In this document: piece by piece, positions 29,786-38,809 of the stretch
Layout: the number at the start of each line of letters is the position of its first letter
Numbering within the stretch: position 1 is the stretch's first letter
Assembly: GCF_018603905.1 (NCBI RefSeq)
Contig: NZ_JAHFZZ010000003.1
Location: 558,001 to 622,000 of the forward strand
Direction: 5' to 3'
Source: Nonomuraea sp. NEAU-A123
Lineage (GTDB): Bacteria; Actinomycetota; Actinomycetes; Streptosporangiales; Streptosporangiaceae
DNA length: 64,000 bases
The notes under the pieces: model-generated
Seen by the model: only the letters and a program-made list of their open reading frames with translations
Database searches by the model: none
Told to the model about the DNA's origin: nothing
Made by a program: the position numbers and the translations under genes

Positions 29786-32001
29786 TCCTGCTGGGCCTGC
29801 GGCTGTCGCTGCGCGGTGGCAGGGAGGCGGCGGCCAGGCTGGCGCTGATCGTCGCCGGGGTGGCGGTCGGCGTCGCGGTGCTGCTGGCCACACTGTCGCT
29901 CTTCAACGCCTTCCAGGCCACCAATGACCGCCTGTGCTGGGAGTGCACGCGCGGCACGGCGCCCAATGGCTGGGCACTCGATGCCACCAATGACGGCGCG
30001 CTGTGGAACCGCCACGAGGACTACTACGCGGGCCGGATGATCCAAAGGCTGGACGTCGCCGCGCTCGGCGGCCGGGCGCCGGTCATCCCCGGCCTGTCCC
30101 GCATGCCCGGCCCCGGCCAGTACTTCGCCTCGCCCGCACTGGCCAGGCTGCTGGACTCGGCGCCGCGCGAGCAGCTCGCCGACCGCTTCCCCGGCACTCG
30201 CGCCGGGTTGATCGGCCAGGCCGCGTTGTCCGGGCCCGACGAGCTGGCCATCGTGGTGGGCCTGACGCCGGGCCAGGTCGCCGCGATGCCCGGCGCCCAG
30301 CAGGTCGACACGGTCGCCACCGAGCCCACGGTCGACGGCAACGCCGACGTCTACCGGTTCGGTTTCGTCGTCGCCGCCATCGGGCTGATTGTCCCGCTGC
30401 TGGTGCTGGTGGGCACCGCCACCCGGCTGGCGGCCACCCGGCGCGAGACGCGCCTGGCGGCGATCCGGCTGGTGGGGGCCACCTCCCGGCAGGTCAACGT
30501 GCTCGCCGCGGTGGACGCCGCCCTCGGCGCGCTGCTCGGCGCGCTGGCCGGCCTCGCGCTCTTCCAGGTGGTACGGCCCGCGCTGGCCGGGGCGCGGATC
30601 ACCGGTGGCCGCTTCTTCCCCGAGCTGATCACCCCGTACCCCTGGCAGTACGCGGCCGTGCTCGCCTGCGTGCCGGTCGTCGCGGCGGGCGTCGCGCTGT
30701 GGTCGCTGCGCCGGGTGCGGATCTCACCGCTCGGCGCGGCCAGGAAGGCCGTGCCGCCGTCGCCGCGGGCGTGGCGGGTGATCCCGCTGCTGGCCGGGCT
30801 GGGGCTGTTCGCGGGACCGGTGTGGCGGAACGGCAAGGAGCCCGACGCCTTGCTGTCCGGTGCGGGGCTCGCCCTGATCATGGTCGGGCTGGTCCTGGCC
30901 GGGCCCTGGCTGACGATGCGGGCCGCGCGCCTGGCCGCCCGGCTGACCCGGAGCGCGGCGACGCTGCTGGCCGCGCAGCGGATGGCCGCGGACCCCAAGG
31001 CCGCCTTCCGCGCGGTGAGCGGGCTCGTGCTGGCGGTGTTCATCGGCACGGTGATGGCGGGCCTCGTGCCCGCGGTGCTCTCCGGCCAGCGGGCCGTGGC
31101 CGACGGCGCGCTGAACCACGTGCTGCGCGCCCAGTTCGCCCGACCCGGCGTCACGGGCCTGTCCCAGCGGGTGCAGGCGGACCTGTTCGCCCGTCTGCGC
31201 CGTTTCCCGGGCGTGGACGTGCTGCCGATCTACGCCCGGAAGGATCAAGAGAACATCCCCATGCCCCCTGACGACTCACCGCCCGCGACGACCGTCATCG
31301 AATGCGCGAGCCTGGCCCGCTTCCCCGTACTCGGCAGGTGCCCATCGGCCGCGCACGCCGTGGCGGGCTCCTTCTACCGCGTGGTCAACGTCGACAACCC
31401 GCTCACCATCGACAAGATCCTGCCCCTCGCGGGACCCGCCAGCGAATCCGTCTCCACCACTACCGGCCTCGACCTGGAGTCGATCCTGATCAGCACGACC
31501 GACACGGCGACGGTGGAGCGGATCCGCACGCTGCTGGCGGCGCACACCGCCGAGGCCCCGATGACCTTCGCCGAGGTCGCCCAGGCCAGGGCGACCCTGT
31601 ACACCCAGGGCGAGAACGTCGCGCTGGCCATCGTCGCGCTGACCCTGATCGTCGGCGGCTGCAGCCTCGTGGTGGCGGTCGGCGGCGGGCTGGTGGAGCG
31701 CAGGCAGCCGTTCACCCTGCTGCGGCTGGCCGGTACCCCCATCCGCACCCTGGCCGGGGTGGTGCTGCTGGAGTCGGCGCTGCCGCTCGTCCTGTCCGCC
31801 GTGCTCGCCGCCGGCGCCGGGTTCGGCGTGGCAGAGCCGCTCATCGACCAGCTCGCGATGAAGGGCGCCTCCCTGGCGATGCCCGGACCCGTCTACTTCG
31901 CGACCGTCGGCGGCGGTCTCGCCGCCTCCCTGCTGGTGATTCTCATGGGCATGCCGCTGCTCAGGCAGCTGACCGCGCCGGACAACGCCCGTTTCGAATA
32001 G
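29782..32001 (+). CDS. FtsX-like ABC transporter permease
   Basis: 739-aa membrane protein: an N-terminal helix, an extracytoplasmic domain, then two FtsX blocks (about residues 190-320 and 610-735). It follows its ATPase with a 4-bp overlap. The first periplasm-side domain has a CWEC motif (LCWECTRGTA) just after helix 1. Long fused permeases of this kind in actinomycetes move peptides or lipids or act in resistance; the substrate is not evident. Confidence 0.88.
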   Translation: MILLGLRLSLRGGREAAARLALIVAGVAVGVAVLLATLSLFNAFQATNDRLCWECTRGTAPNGWALDATNDGALWNRHEDYYAGRMIQRLDVAALGGRAPVIPGLSRMPGPGQYFASPALARLLDSAPREQLADRFPGTRAGLIGQAALSGPDELAIVVGLTPGQVAAMPGAQQVDTVATEPTVDGNADVYRFGFVVAAIGLIVPLLVLVGTATRLAATRRETRLAAIRLVGATSRQVNVLAAVDAALGALLGALAGLALFQVVRPALAGARITGGRFFPELITPYPWQYAAVLACVPVVAAGVALWSLRRVRISPLGAARKAVPPSPRAWRVIPLLAGLGLFAGPVWRNGKEPDALLSGAGLALIMVGLVLAGPWLTMRAARLAARLTRSAATLLAAQRMAADPKAAFRAVSGLVLAVFIGTVMAGLVPAVLSGQRAVADGALNHVLRAQFARPGVTGLSQRVQADLFARLRRFPGVDVLPIYARKDQENIPMPPDDSPPATTVIECASLARFPVLGRCPSAAHAVAGSFYRVVNVDNPLTIDKILPLAGPASESVSTTTGLDLESILISTTDTATVERIRTLLAAHTAEAPMTFAEVAQARATLYTQGENVALAIVALTLIVGGCSLVVAVGGGLVERRQPFTLLRLAGTPIRTLAGVVLLESALPLVLSAVLAAGAGFGVAEPLIDQLAMKGASLAMPGPVYFATVGGGLAASLLVILMGMPLLRQLTAPDNARFE

Positions 32002-32008
32002 GAGCCCC

Positions 32009-34366
32009 ATGAAGCTCAGACCGCGACTGGCCGTGCTGCTCGCGCTGGTCCTGCTCGCCTCCGCCGTGGTGGTCGTACGTACGAGCGCGCCCGCCGCGGC
32101 CGGCGACGCGCGCTACTCCGCCACGATCCGGCGCACCGAGTACGGCATCCCGCACATCTCCGCCAAGGACTACGGCGGCCTCGGATTCGGGTACGGCTAC
32201 GCCTTCGCGCAGGACAACCTGTGCGTGCTGGCCTCGTGGGTGGTGACGCTGCGGGGCGAGCGATCCCGGCACTTCGGCGCCACGGCCATGTCCGACGACC
32301 CGGTCAGCCCGGTCGGCAACCTCGCCAGCGACGTCTACTACAAGAGCGTCGCGGACTCGGGCGTCGTGCGGCGGCTGCTGGCCCAGCCCGCACCGGTGGG
32401 GCCGAGTGACGAGCTGCGCCGCCTGGTCGACGGCTATGTCGCGGGATACAACCGCTACCTCCAGGACACCGGCGTGGCGAACCTGCCCGATCCCACCTGC
32501 CGGGGCAAGGCCTGGGTCGGTCCCGTCACCGCCATGGACATCTGGAACAACCTGCTCGACTTCCCCCGCATGGTCGCCAGCTCCCGGCTCAAGGAGGCCA
32601 TCACCGGGATCGCCGAGCCCGAGCCCGGGCCCGAGGCCGACGGCCCCGCCAAGAAAGCCGACGGCCCGGCCAAGAAGCCGGCCGCGGGCAGCAACGGATG
32701 GGCGCTCGGCCGCCAGGCGACGCGCGACGGCCATGGCATGGTGCTGGCCGACCCGCACTTCCCGTGGACCGGAATCCGCCGCTTCTACCAGGTGCAGCTC
32801 ACCATCCCCGGCGTGCTCGACGTCTCCGGCGGCAGCCTGTACGGCACGCCGGTCGTCGAGATCGGCCACAACGCGAGCGTGGCCTGGACCCACACCGTCT
32901 CCCATGCCCAGCGTTTCACCCTCTATCAGCTGAAGCTCGCGGGCGACCGGACCAGCTACCTGGTGGACGGCCACGCGGAGCCGGTGGGCCGCCAGGAGGT
33001 GGAGGTCGCCCTGCAGGACGGCACGATGAGCAGCCACACGCTCTACACCTCGCGCTACGGCCCGGTGCTCGCCGTCGGGCACACCGACAAGGTCGCCTAC
33101 GCGCTGGCCGACGCCAACGCCGCCAACCTGCGCTCGGCCGACGAATGGCTGGCGATGGCCAGAGCGACGAACCTCACCCAGCTACGCGCGGCCCAGACCA
33201 CCCATCAGGGCATGGCATTCGTCCACACGCTCGCCACCGACGTCGGCGGAACCGCCTACTTCGCCGACACCTCGATCGTCCCCCACGTCACCGACGCGAA
33301 GGCGCGCCGCTGCGCCAAGCCCTCGCCCATTCCGGGGCTGGAGGCCTACGTCCTGGACGGCTCGACCTCCGCGTGCCTGTGGGGCAAGGACCGCGACGCC
33401 GTCGTCCCCGGCATCTTCGGGCCGGGCAAGCAGCCCAAGCTGACCCGCGCCGACTACGTGGCCAACTCCAACAACACCTTCTGGATGACGAACCCGTCGC
33501 AGCCGCTGACCGGCTACCAGCGCGCGTGGGGCAAGGCGGGCACCGACGTGGAGCCGCGCCCCCGGGTCAGCCTGGACATGATCGCCCAGCGGCTGTCCGG
33601 CGCCGACGGGCTCGGCGCGCCCGGCTTCACCCTTCAAACGCTGCAGGCCACCGCGCAGGCCAAGCGCAACTACAGCTTCGAGCTCATGCGTTCGGACCTG
33701 CTGACGTTGTGCCGTACCAACCCCGAGCTGACCTCGTCCGACGGTAAGCGGGTCAACGTACGCGAGGCCTGCGGGACGCTGCGGAACTGGGACGGGCGCG
33801 CCACCCTGGACGGCAAGGGGGCCATTCTGTGGCGCGAGTTCTACACCCGGCTGGAGGGTCCCACCAAGCCGGGAGAGCCCGGTTTCAGCCCTTGGCGGGT
33901 GCCGTTCGATGCCGCACATCCGCTGACCACCCCTCGGGGGCTCAAGCGCGACGCCCCGGAGGTGCGGCAGGCCCTGGCCGATGCCGTGCTCTTCTTCCAG
34001 ACCAACCGCATTCCCCTCACGCTCACCCCGGGCGAGGCGCAGCGCTACTCCTCGGTCCCGCTTCCCGGCTGCACCGAGGGGGAGGGTTGTTTCGACAGGG
34101 TGCGTATCAATGCTCCGCTCGGCACCGACGGGCGCTATCCGGAGGTGGACACCGGGTCCACCTTCATGATGGCCGTCGAGCTCACTCCCGGCGGCCCCCG
34201 TACACGTACCGTCCTCACCTACTCCCTCTCCGCCAACCCCGCCTCGCCCCACCACACCGACCAGACAGTCTTGTTCTCGCGCGGCCAGTGGGTCACCGAG
34301 CGCTTCACCGAAGCCGAGATCGCCGCCGACCCGAAGCTGAAGACCACCGCGGTTCACCTGGGGTAG
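32009..34366 (+). CDS. Secreted penicillin acylase-family Ntn hydrolase (AHL/lipopeptide acylase-like)
   Basis: 785-aa precursor that hydrolyses an amide to release an acyl chain. A signal peptide (to about residue 31) precedes the alpha part starting ATIRRTEYGIPHISAKDYGG. A Lys/Pro linker ends at the autocleavage site Gly227-Ser228 (AGSNGWALGRQAT), where Ser228 becomes the N-terminal nucleophile. Likeness to aculeacin A acylase and Streptomyces AhlM points to acyl-homoserine lactones, lipopeptides or penicillin V as substrates. It begins 8 bp after the permease gene (AGGAG ribosome site), so it belongs to the PadR-ABC operon. Confidence 0.9.
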   Translation: MKLRPRLAVLLALVLLASAVVVVRTSAPAAAGDARYSATIRRTEYGIPHISAKDYGGLGFGYGYAFAQDNLCVLASWVVTLRGERSRHFGATAMSDDPVSPVGNLASDVYYKSVADSGVVRRLLAQPAPVGPSDELRRLVDGYVAGYNRYLQDTGVANLPDPTCRGKAWVGPVTAMDIWNNLLDFPRMVASSRLKEAITGIAEPEPGPEADGPAKKADGPAKKPAAGSNGWALGRQATRDGHGMVLADPHFPWTGIRRFYQVQLTIPGVLDVSGGSLYGTPVVEIGHNASVAWTHTVSHAQRFTLYQLKLAGDRTSYLVDGHAEPVGRQEVEVALQDGTMSSHTLYTSRYGPVLAVGHTDKVAYALADANAANLRSADEWLAMARATNLTQLRAAQTTHQGMAFVHTLATDVGGTAYFADTSIVPHVTDAKARRCAKPSPIPGLEAYVLDGSTSACLWGKDRDAVVPGIFGPGKQPKLTRADYVANSNNTFWMTNPSQPLTGYQRAWGKAGTDVEPRPRVSLDMIAQRLSGADGLGAPGFTLQTLQATAQAKRNYSFELMRSDLLTLCRTNPELTSSDGKRVNVREACGTLRNWDGRATLDGKGAILWREFYTRLEGPTKPGEPGFSPWRVPFDAAHPLTTPRGLKRDAPEVRQALADAVLFFQTNRIPLTLTPGEAQRYSSVPLPGCTEGEGCFDRVRINAPLGTDGRYPEVDTGSTFMMAVELTPGGPRTRTVLTYSLSANPASPHHTDQTVLFSRGQWVTERFTEAEIAADPKLKTTAVHLG

Positions 34367-34402
34367 AAACTAGAAGGACAGCGATCATGAGGAGATTCGG
34401 CG

Positions 34403-34696
34403 ATGACCCACCCCCTGGACACGCAGCCCGTGCCCCACCGCACCCCGCTCAGCGCGGAGGAGAAGGCCCGGGGTGAGGCGAACTTCGCACACCTGGTCGC
34501 CGAGACGCTCGTCAGCGAAGGGCGGTTCAGGGTGAGCGCCGACACCCCGGAGATGGTGGAGCTGTTCCAGAGGGTCGCCCGCCGGGTGGGGGACATGCTC
34601 CAGCGGCCGGTGGTCAGCTACGCCAACGGCCGCTACATCGTGATCACGTTCGGTCAGGAGGAGGAGACCCCCGCCCCTTACGGCTTGTCGAGATAG
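34403..34696 (+). CDS. Small hypothetical protein
   Basis: 97 aa with a coherent sequence (LSAEEKARGEANFAHLVAET, PEMVELFQRVARRVGDMLQR) and an ending in SYANGRYIVITFGQEEE. It may be a small helical-plus-beta domain. It lies 36 bp after the acylase and may be its last operon partner. The 3' end overlaps the convergent DUF3303 gene by 19 bp. No family recognised. Confidence 0.6.
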   Translation: MTHPLDTQPVPHRTPLSAEEKARGEANFAHLVAETLVSEGRFRVSADTPEMVELFQRVARRVGDMLQRPVVSYANGRYIVITFGQEEETPAPYGLSR

Positions 34697-34962
34697 GGCG
34701 CCACGACGTCGCGGGTGTCCGCGCTGGTGACGACGGGGACGATCTCGAAGGTCGTGCCGGAGCCACGCCACCCCAGAATCCATCGCTGCAGGACGCGCAG
34801 GTCATCGCATTCCATGAGCTGGAAGCAGCGGCTGAAGTTCGGCTCGATCCAGCTGTTGAGGTACGTCAGTCCCTCGGGGAGCAGACGGCCCCTGTCACGG
34901 ACCTCCCTGTAGATCGGGACCATGTCGTTGTCGCGAAACCGTTCGATCACCATGAAAAGCAT
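34678..34962 (-). CDS. DUF3303-like protein
   Basis: 94-aa protein resembling DUF3303 or other small ferredoxin-like dimeric barrel proteins: LFMVIERFRDNDMVPIYREV, LPEGLTYLNSWIEPNFSRCF, then QLMECDDLRVLQRWILGW. Role unknown. It is divergent from the SWIM/DUF5682 pair and convergent with the small hypothetical gene. Confidence 0.7.
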   Translation of the reverse strand: MLFMVIERFRDNDMVPIYREVRDRGRLLPEGLTYLNSWIEPNFSRCFQLMECDDLRVLQRWILGWRGSGTTFEIVPVVTSADTRDVVAPYLDKP

Positions 34963-35072
34963 GCGTAGTACCTCCTGCCCGGGTAAATTACGCGATCATT
35001 GATCGGCCGTTCGCACGGGTGACGCCGCACCGGCTGGTGTCCGCGAGCCGCTGGGCTGGAGGTCGAAAAGGC

Positions 35073-35564
35073 GTGACCGCGGACCGAACCGCGTGGGAGC
35101 AGCGCAGCGTGGCACGGGTGGTTTCCCCCGTTCGCCCGCGCAAGCTGGCAAAGGTCCCCTTCGTCGAGATGGCCGACGGGCGGCTGCAGGGAGTCGTGTC
35201 GAGCGGCTCGGACATCGAGCGGGTGTACGTCTCGTCGGTCACCGCCGGGACCCATACGTACAACTGCAGCACCAACAACAACCGCCCGTGCGGCGGGCTG
35301 TCCAGCTACATGTGCAAGCATCTGCGGTCCCTGATCGATGAGGCCGTGCTGCAGTACGGCGTCGACCAGGTCGCCGGCTACCTGCGGGTGGAGCTCGCCG
35401 AGGGCGACAGCCTGGCGGACAGCCTGCGGGGTGGTGTCGAGCGCACGCAGGGAGCCGTGGTGTTCAGCCGGTTCCTGCGCCACCTGGCCTATCTGGAGTT
35501 GCCCGTGACCACCGAGCCCATCGCCGAGCTGCACTGGTTCCCCGCCACCGGGGCGGTGGGCTGA
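35073..35564 (+). CDS. SWIM-like zinc-finger protein
   Basis: 163 aa from GTG 35073, with GGAGG 10 nt upstream; an in-frame GTG at 35019 is the alternative. A zinc-ligand pattern C-x8-C-x7-C-x-H (NCSTNNNRPCGGLSSYMCKH) lies at about residues 64-83, followed by a helical region, as in SWIM domains. The stop overlaps the start of the DUF5682 gene by one base. In other bacteria SWIM and DUF5682 proteins belong to the yehL-yehM-yehP-yehQ type system. The assignment rests on the finger pattern and the neighbour. Confidence 0.6.
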   Translation: MTADRTAWEQRSVARVVSPVRPRKLAKVPFVEMADGRLQGVVSSGSDIERVYVSSVTAGTHTYNCSTNNNRPCGGLSSYMCKHLRSLIDEAVLQYGVDQVAGYLRVELAEGDSLADSLRGGVERTQGAVVFSRFLRHLAYLELPVTTEPIAELHWFPATGAVG

Positions 35565-38041
35565 TGCTGAGCGTGCAACTCGCCACGCTTGTCGACGAGC
35601 CCCCGCCGGGCGTCGGCGAGGCGCTCGACCTGGTGACGGGCTTCGACGAGGCGCTGACGAACGGCTTCGCCCGGCTCGGCGAGGATCGCGCCTCGGCGCT
35701 GACCGCCCTGGCCGGCGCGGTGGCGGCCACGCCGCTCGGTGACCGGGTGGGGGAGGCGGCCGGGAAGATCACCGCGGGCTCGGTCTCGGAAGAGCACGTC
35801 GGCGTCGAGATCGGCGACCTGCGGCCCCGCTTCGCCGAGCTGGAAGAGCACCTGCTGCACCACGGCAAGGTCCGCCACTGGTCCGAGTGGTGGGACCAGT
35901 ACGTGGAGCAGCCGCTGACCGGCGCGGACTACGAGTCGTACCGGCAGGTCATGGTCCTGATCGGCAGCCTGTTCCGGCGCCTGCGCCCCGAGGGGGACCA
36001 GCGGACGGACCGCGACGAGGACCGCGAGCGCCACATGTGGACGCGGATGCGCGAGCACCTCGCCGCGACGGGCGCCGACCCGGCCGAGTGCCTGTACGTC
36101 TGCGGCGCGTTCCACGCGGCCAGCCGGGTGGAACAGTTCGGGCTGGCGTCGGACGCGCCCTTCGAGATCAGCCCCCGTACGGCCACGCGCTGGCTGTACG
36201 GGCTCATCCCGTCGAGCCATGGCGCCATCGAGGCCCAGTTCGGCCTGGCCTCCGGCTCGGTCTCGATCGCCGCGGCCACCTGGGACAAGGCGTTGAAGCG
36301 CGGCGGCGTCAAGCCGTACCAGCTCGCGGGCCAGAAGGCCGGCAAGAAGACGAGCAAGAAGCCGCCGAAGCCGGTGGCGCCCGCCGTGCCGGAACCGGTC
36401 ACCGACCGGCTGTCCGGCTTCCTGGCCAAGCCGCCGGTCCTGGACGGCCTCGACGAGGCGGAGCTGCTCGGCTGGTCCGTCGACATCGTCCGGCTGGCCC
36501 GGCGCAACGGCTACCAGTCCAGCACGGCCGACGCCATCGCCGTGTTCGAGACGGCCATCCTGCTCGCGGGTCTGCGTAACCGGGGCCGTCCCACGCCGTA
36601 CGACTTCCAGGACGCCGCGGTCACGTGCATCGAGAAGGACACCGTGCCGGGCCGCCGGGACGTGCGCCGCCTGTGCGAGATCCTGCTCGGCGGCGACCGG
36701 ATCGGCCAGGTGGGCTACCACTCCCTGCCGCCGCTGGCCAAGGACGTGTTCGACCGGCTGGAGCCGCTGGGACTCGACCTGAGCAAGCGTACGGTGCAGC
36801 GGGCGCTCATGGACCTCAAGGCGGACCCGGACCTGGTGCCCTGCTCCGACCTGCTGTGGATCCTGCGCCACCTGCTGCCCGACGACGCCGTCCGGCCCAT
36901 CATGGGCGCGCGGCGGCTGGGCGAGCGGGCGATCCAGGAGAGCTGGGACCTGACGATCGGCAAGCACCAGCGCTCGATCATCGAGCTGGGCTACGAGGGC
37001 GTCACGGTCGAGCAGGTGCTCGAACAGCGGCTGCGGCGCAGCGTGTACGAGCCCACGGCGACCGCGGCCGTCGCGCTCGCGGCCGTCGAGGACTCGATCC
37101 TCTACCTGCGCAGCCGGCGGTTCACCGACGAGCTCGGCGCCCGGGCCGTGGAACTGCTGGCCGCCGAGCGGTCCGTGGACGACGCGCCGGAGGTGCTGCG
37201 CCGGATCAGGCGGCTGCTGGCCCACTACCGCGCGACCGAGCCGGAGCTGCCGGCCTGGTGCGAGGCGTTCGTCACGGCGGGGTTCGCGCATTACTGCACA
37301 CTGCTGCCGATCGCCTTCGTGGACGAGGCCACCGGGGTCCGGCAGGTGTCGGCCATGCTCGGGTTCCTGTTCACCATGGAGAGCCTGGCGCTGGCGCTGG
37401 GCTGCGAGCGGGCTCAGCTGGAGATCGCGGTACGGCAGTCGCACCCCGAGCAGCCCGCCAAGGTGGCGCTGCTGTGGGCCGCCCAGTACCTGCTCGGCAC
37501 GCTGCCGCTGGCCGAGCTGCGGGAGCGCTGCGACGAGCTGCTGGCCAACCCGCTGGTCGTTCCGGCGTTTCCGCAGTACATGAGCGGGTTCGCGCAGGCG
37601 ATGGAGCCGGCGCCCGCGCTGGCGTCGTTCGTGGTCGAGCTGATGTCGAAGGCTTTCGGCCGGTTGCCCGACTCCGTCCTGCTGCCGTGGCTGCCCGGTC
37701 TGATCACGACTCTGCGCGAGCAGGCCGGCGAGCTGGTGCCCGTACTGGTGCGGGAGGCAGGCCGTACGTTCCCCGGCGGCCTGACCGCGCTCGACCAGTG
37801 GACGCCGCCCTGGTCGGCCAAGGCGGCGACGTCAGGCGCGGCGGTGCCCGCCCCGGCGGGGCCGGTGACCGACCTGCTGGCCGGACATCCGGCCGCGACC
37901 GACGCCGTGGCCGCGCTGCTCGGCTGCGACGGCGGCTGGCAGCAGGTCGCGGGCGGCCCGTCCACCGGCGCGGCGGGCGCCCTCCTGGCCCGCCACCCCG
38001 AGACCGCCGACGCCGTATCGGAGCTACTCGTCCACGTATGA
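35564..38041 (+). CDS. DUF5682 (YehM-like) protein, N-terminally short
   Basis: 825 aa. Segments match, from memory of the family, E. coli YehM: ERHMWTRMREHLAATGADP, then LYVCGAFHAA (about 185-194), then STADAIAVFETAILLAGLRN, the LPPLAKDVFDRLEPLGLDL stretch, and WDLTIGKHQRSIIELGYEGV. The usual front block with IRHHSPA and LIEGP-like motifs, about 150 residues, is missing. The sequence instead begins near the family's middle with an unrelated-looking acidic helical stretch. The C-terminus adds about 70 residues with short Ala-rich repeats. DUF5682 proteins normally work beside a MoxR-type AAA+ ATPase and a VWA protein; neither is in this window. Confidence 0.65.
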   Translation: MLSVQLATLVDEPPPGVGEALDLVTGFDEALTNGFARLGEDRASALTALAGAVAATPLGDRVGEAAGKITAGSVSEEHVGVEIGDLRPRFAELEEHLLHHGKVRHWSEWWDQYVEQPLTGADYESYRQVMVLIGSLFRRLRPEGDQRTDRDEDRERHMWTRMREHLAATGADPAECLYVCGAFHAASRVEQFGLASDAPFEISPRTATRWLYGLIPSSHGAIEAQFGLASGSVSIAAATWDKALKRGGVKPYQLAGQKAGKKTSKKPPKPVAPAVPEPVTDRLSGFLAKPPVLDGLDEAELLGWSVDIVRLARRNGYQSSTADAIAVFETAILLAGLRNRGRPTPYDFQDAAVTCIEKDTVPGRRDVRRLCEILLGGDRIGQVGYHSLPPLAKDVFDRLEPLGLDLSKRTVQRALMDLKADPDLVPCSDLLWILRHLLPDDAVRPIMGARRLGERAIQESWDLTIGKHQRSIIELGYEGVTVEQVLEQRLRRSVYEPTATAAVALAAVEDSILYLRSRRFTDELGARAVELLAAERSVDDAPEVLRRIRRLLAHYRATEPELPAWCEAFVTAGFAHYCTLLPIAFVDEATGVRQVSAMLGFLFTMESLALALGCERAQLEIAVRQSHPEQPAKVALLWAAQYLLGTLPLAELRERCDELLANPLVVPAFPQYMSGFAQAMEPAPALASFVVELMSKAFGRLPDSVLLPWLPGLITTLREQAGELVPVLVREAGRTFPGGLTALDQWTPPWSAKAATSGAAVPAPAGPVTDLLAGHPAATDAVAALLGCDGGWQQVAGGPSTGAAGALLARHPETADAVSELLVHV

Positions 38042-38809
38042 GCGCGGCGGGACCGGGCCGAGCTCCGGGCGTTTGGCGACGCGGCCGTCGCCTGAGGAGC
38101 GGCCGCGTAGGCGCCGGTAGATCCACGGACCGGCGAAGGTGGCGACCCAGCGCACCTCCGCGCCCGCCACCCGCCACCCCGCACGTGGGGGGACCGGCGT
38201 GAGCGGGACCGACCAGGTGTCGTCGCTGCCGGGCAGCCCGATCGCGTGGGCGATGGCGGCGGCGATCCTGGCGTGGCCCAGCGGGCTGGCGTGCAGCCGG
38301 TCGCTGGTCCACATCCTGGGGTCGGTGGTGAAGGAGTGCGGAAAGGTGTCGACGACGATGACACCGTGGCGGGCGCCGGCGGCCCGGATCCGGGCGTTGA
38401 GGTCGATCACGCGGGGGAGCAGCCGCCGGGCCAGCGGAGCGATCTTGCCGATGTCGGGGAAGGTCACGGTCACCACGCACGCGCCCGACGCGGTGAGCGC
38501 CTCGAACATCTCCTCCAGCGCCGAGGCGACCGCGGCGGCGTCGAAGCCGGGCCTGATGAGGTCGTTCATCCCGCCCATCACCGTGGCCAGGTCGGGCCGC
38601 AGCGCCAGCGCCGGGCCGAGCTGCTCGTCGCGGATCTGCCCGGCCAGGCGCCCGCGTACGCCCAGATTGGCGTACTGGGCGTCGGGGTTCGCCGCGGCCA
38701 GGTGCTCGGCGAGCCGGTCGGCCCAGCCGCGGTGGCCCCGGATGTCGTCGCCGTCGCCGAGGCCCTCGGTCTGGCTGTCGCCGAGGGCGACATATCGGGC
38801 ATAGGTCAT
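38024..38809 (-). CDS. SGNH/GDSL hydrolase
   Basis: 261 aa. The esterase/lipase-type SGNH blocks are Ser in ALGDSQTEG (near the N-terminus), Gly in YANLGVRG, Asn in VMGGMNDL, and Asp-x-x-His in SDRLHASPLGH. The start is ATG 38809, which overlaps the stop of the upstream dehydrogenase gene (ATGA); an in-frame ATG at 38827 would lie within that gene. The C-terminal 50 residues are basic and Arg/Gly-rich. It is probably a cytoplasmic acyl esterase; substrate unknown. Confidence 0.88.
   Translation of the reverse strand: MTYARYVALGDSQTEGLGDGDDIRGHRGWADRLAEHLAAANPDAQYANLGVRGRLAGQIRDEQLGPALALRPDLATVMGGMNDLIRPGFDAAAVASALEEMFEALTASGACVVTVTFPDIGKIAPLARRLLPRVIDLNARIRAAGARHGVIVVDTFPHSFTTDPRMWTSDRLHASPLGHARIAAAIAHAIGLPGSDDTWSVPLTPVPPRAGWRVAGAEVRWVATFAGPWIYRRLRGRSSGDGRVAKRPELGPVPPRSYVDE

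Noticed and set aside
35489..37444. 651-aa frame antisense to the DUF5682 gene, considered as the missing partner
   Set aside because: Composition is typical antisense and no AAA or VWA motif is present.
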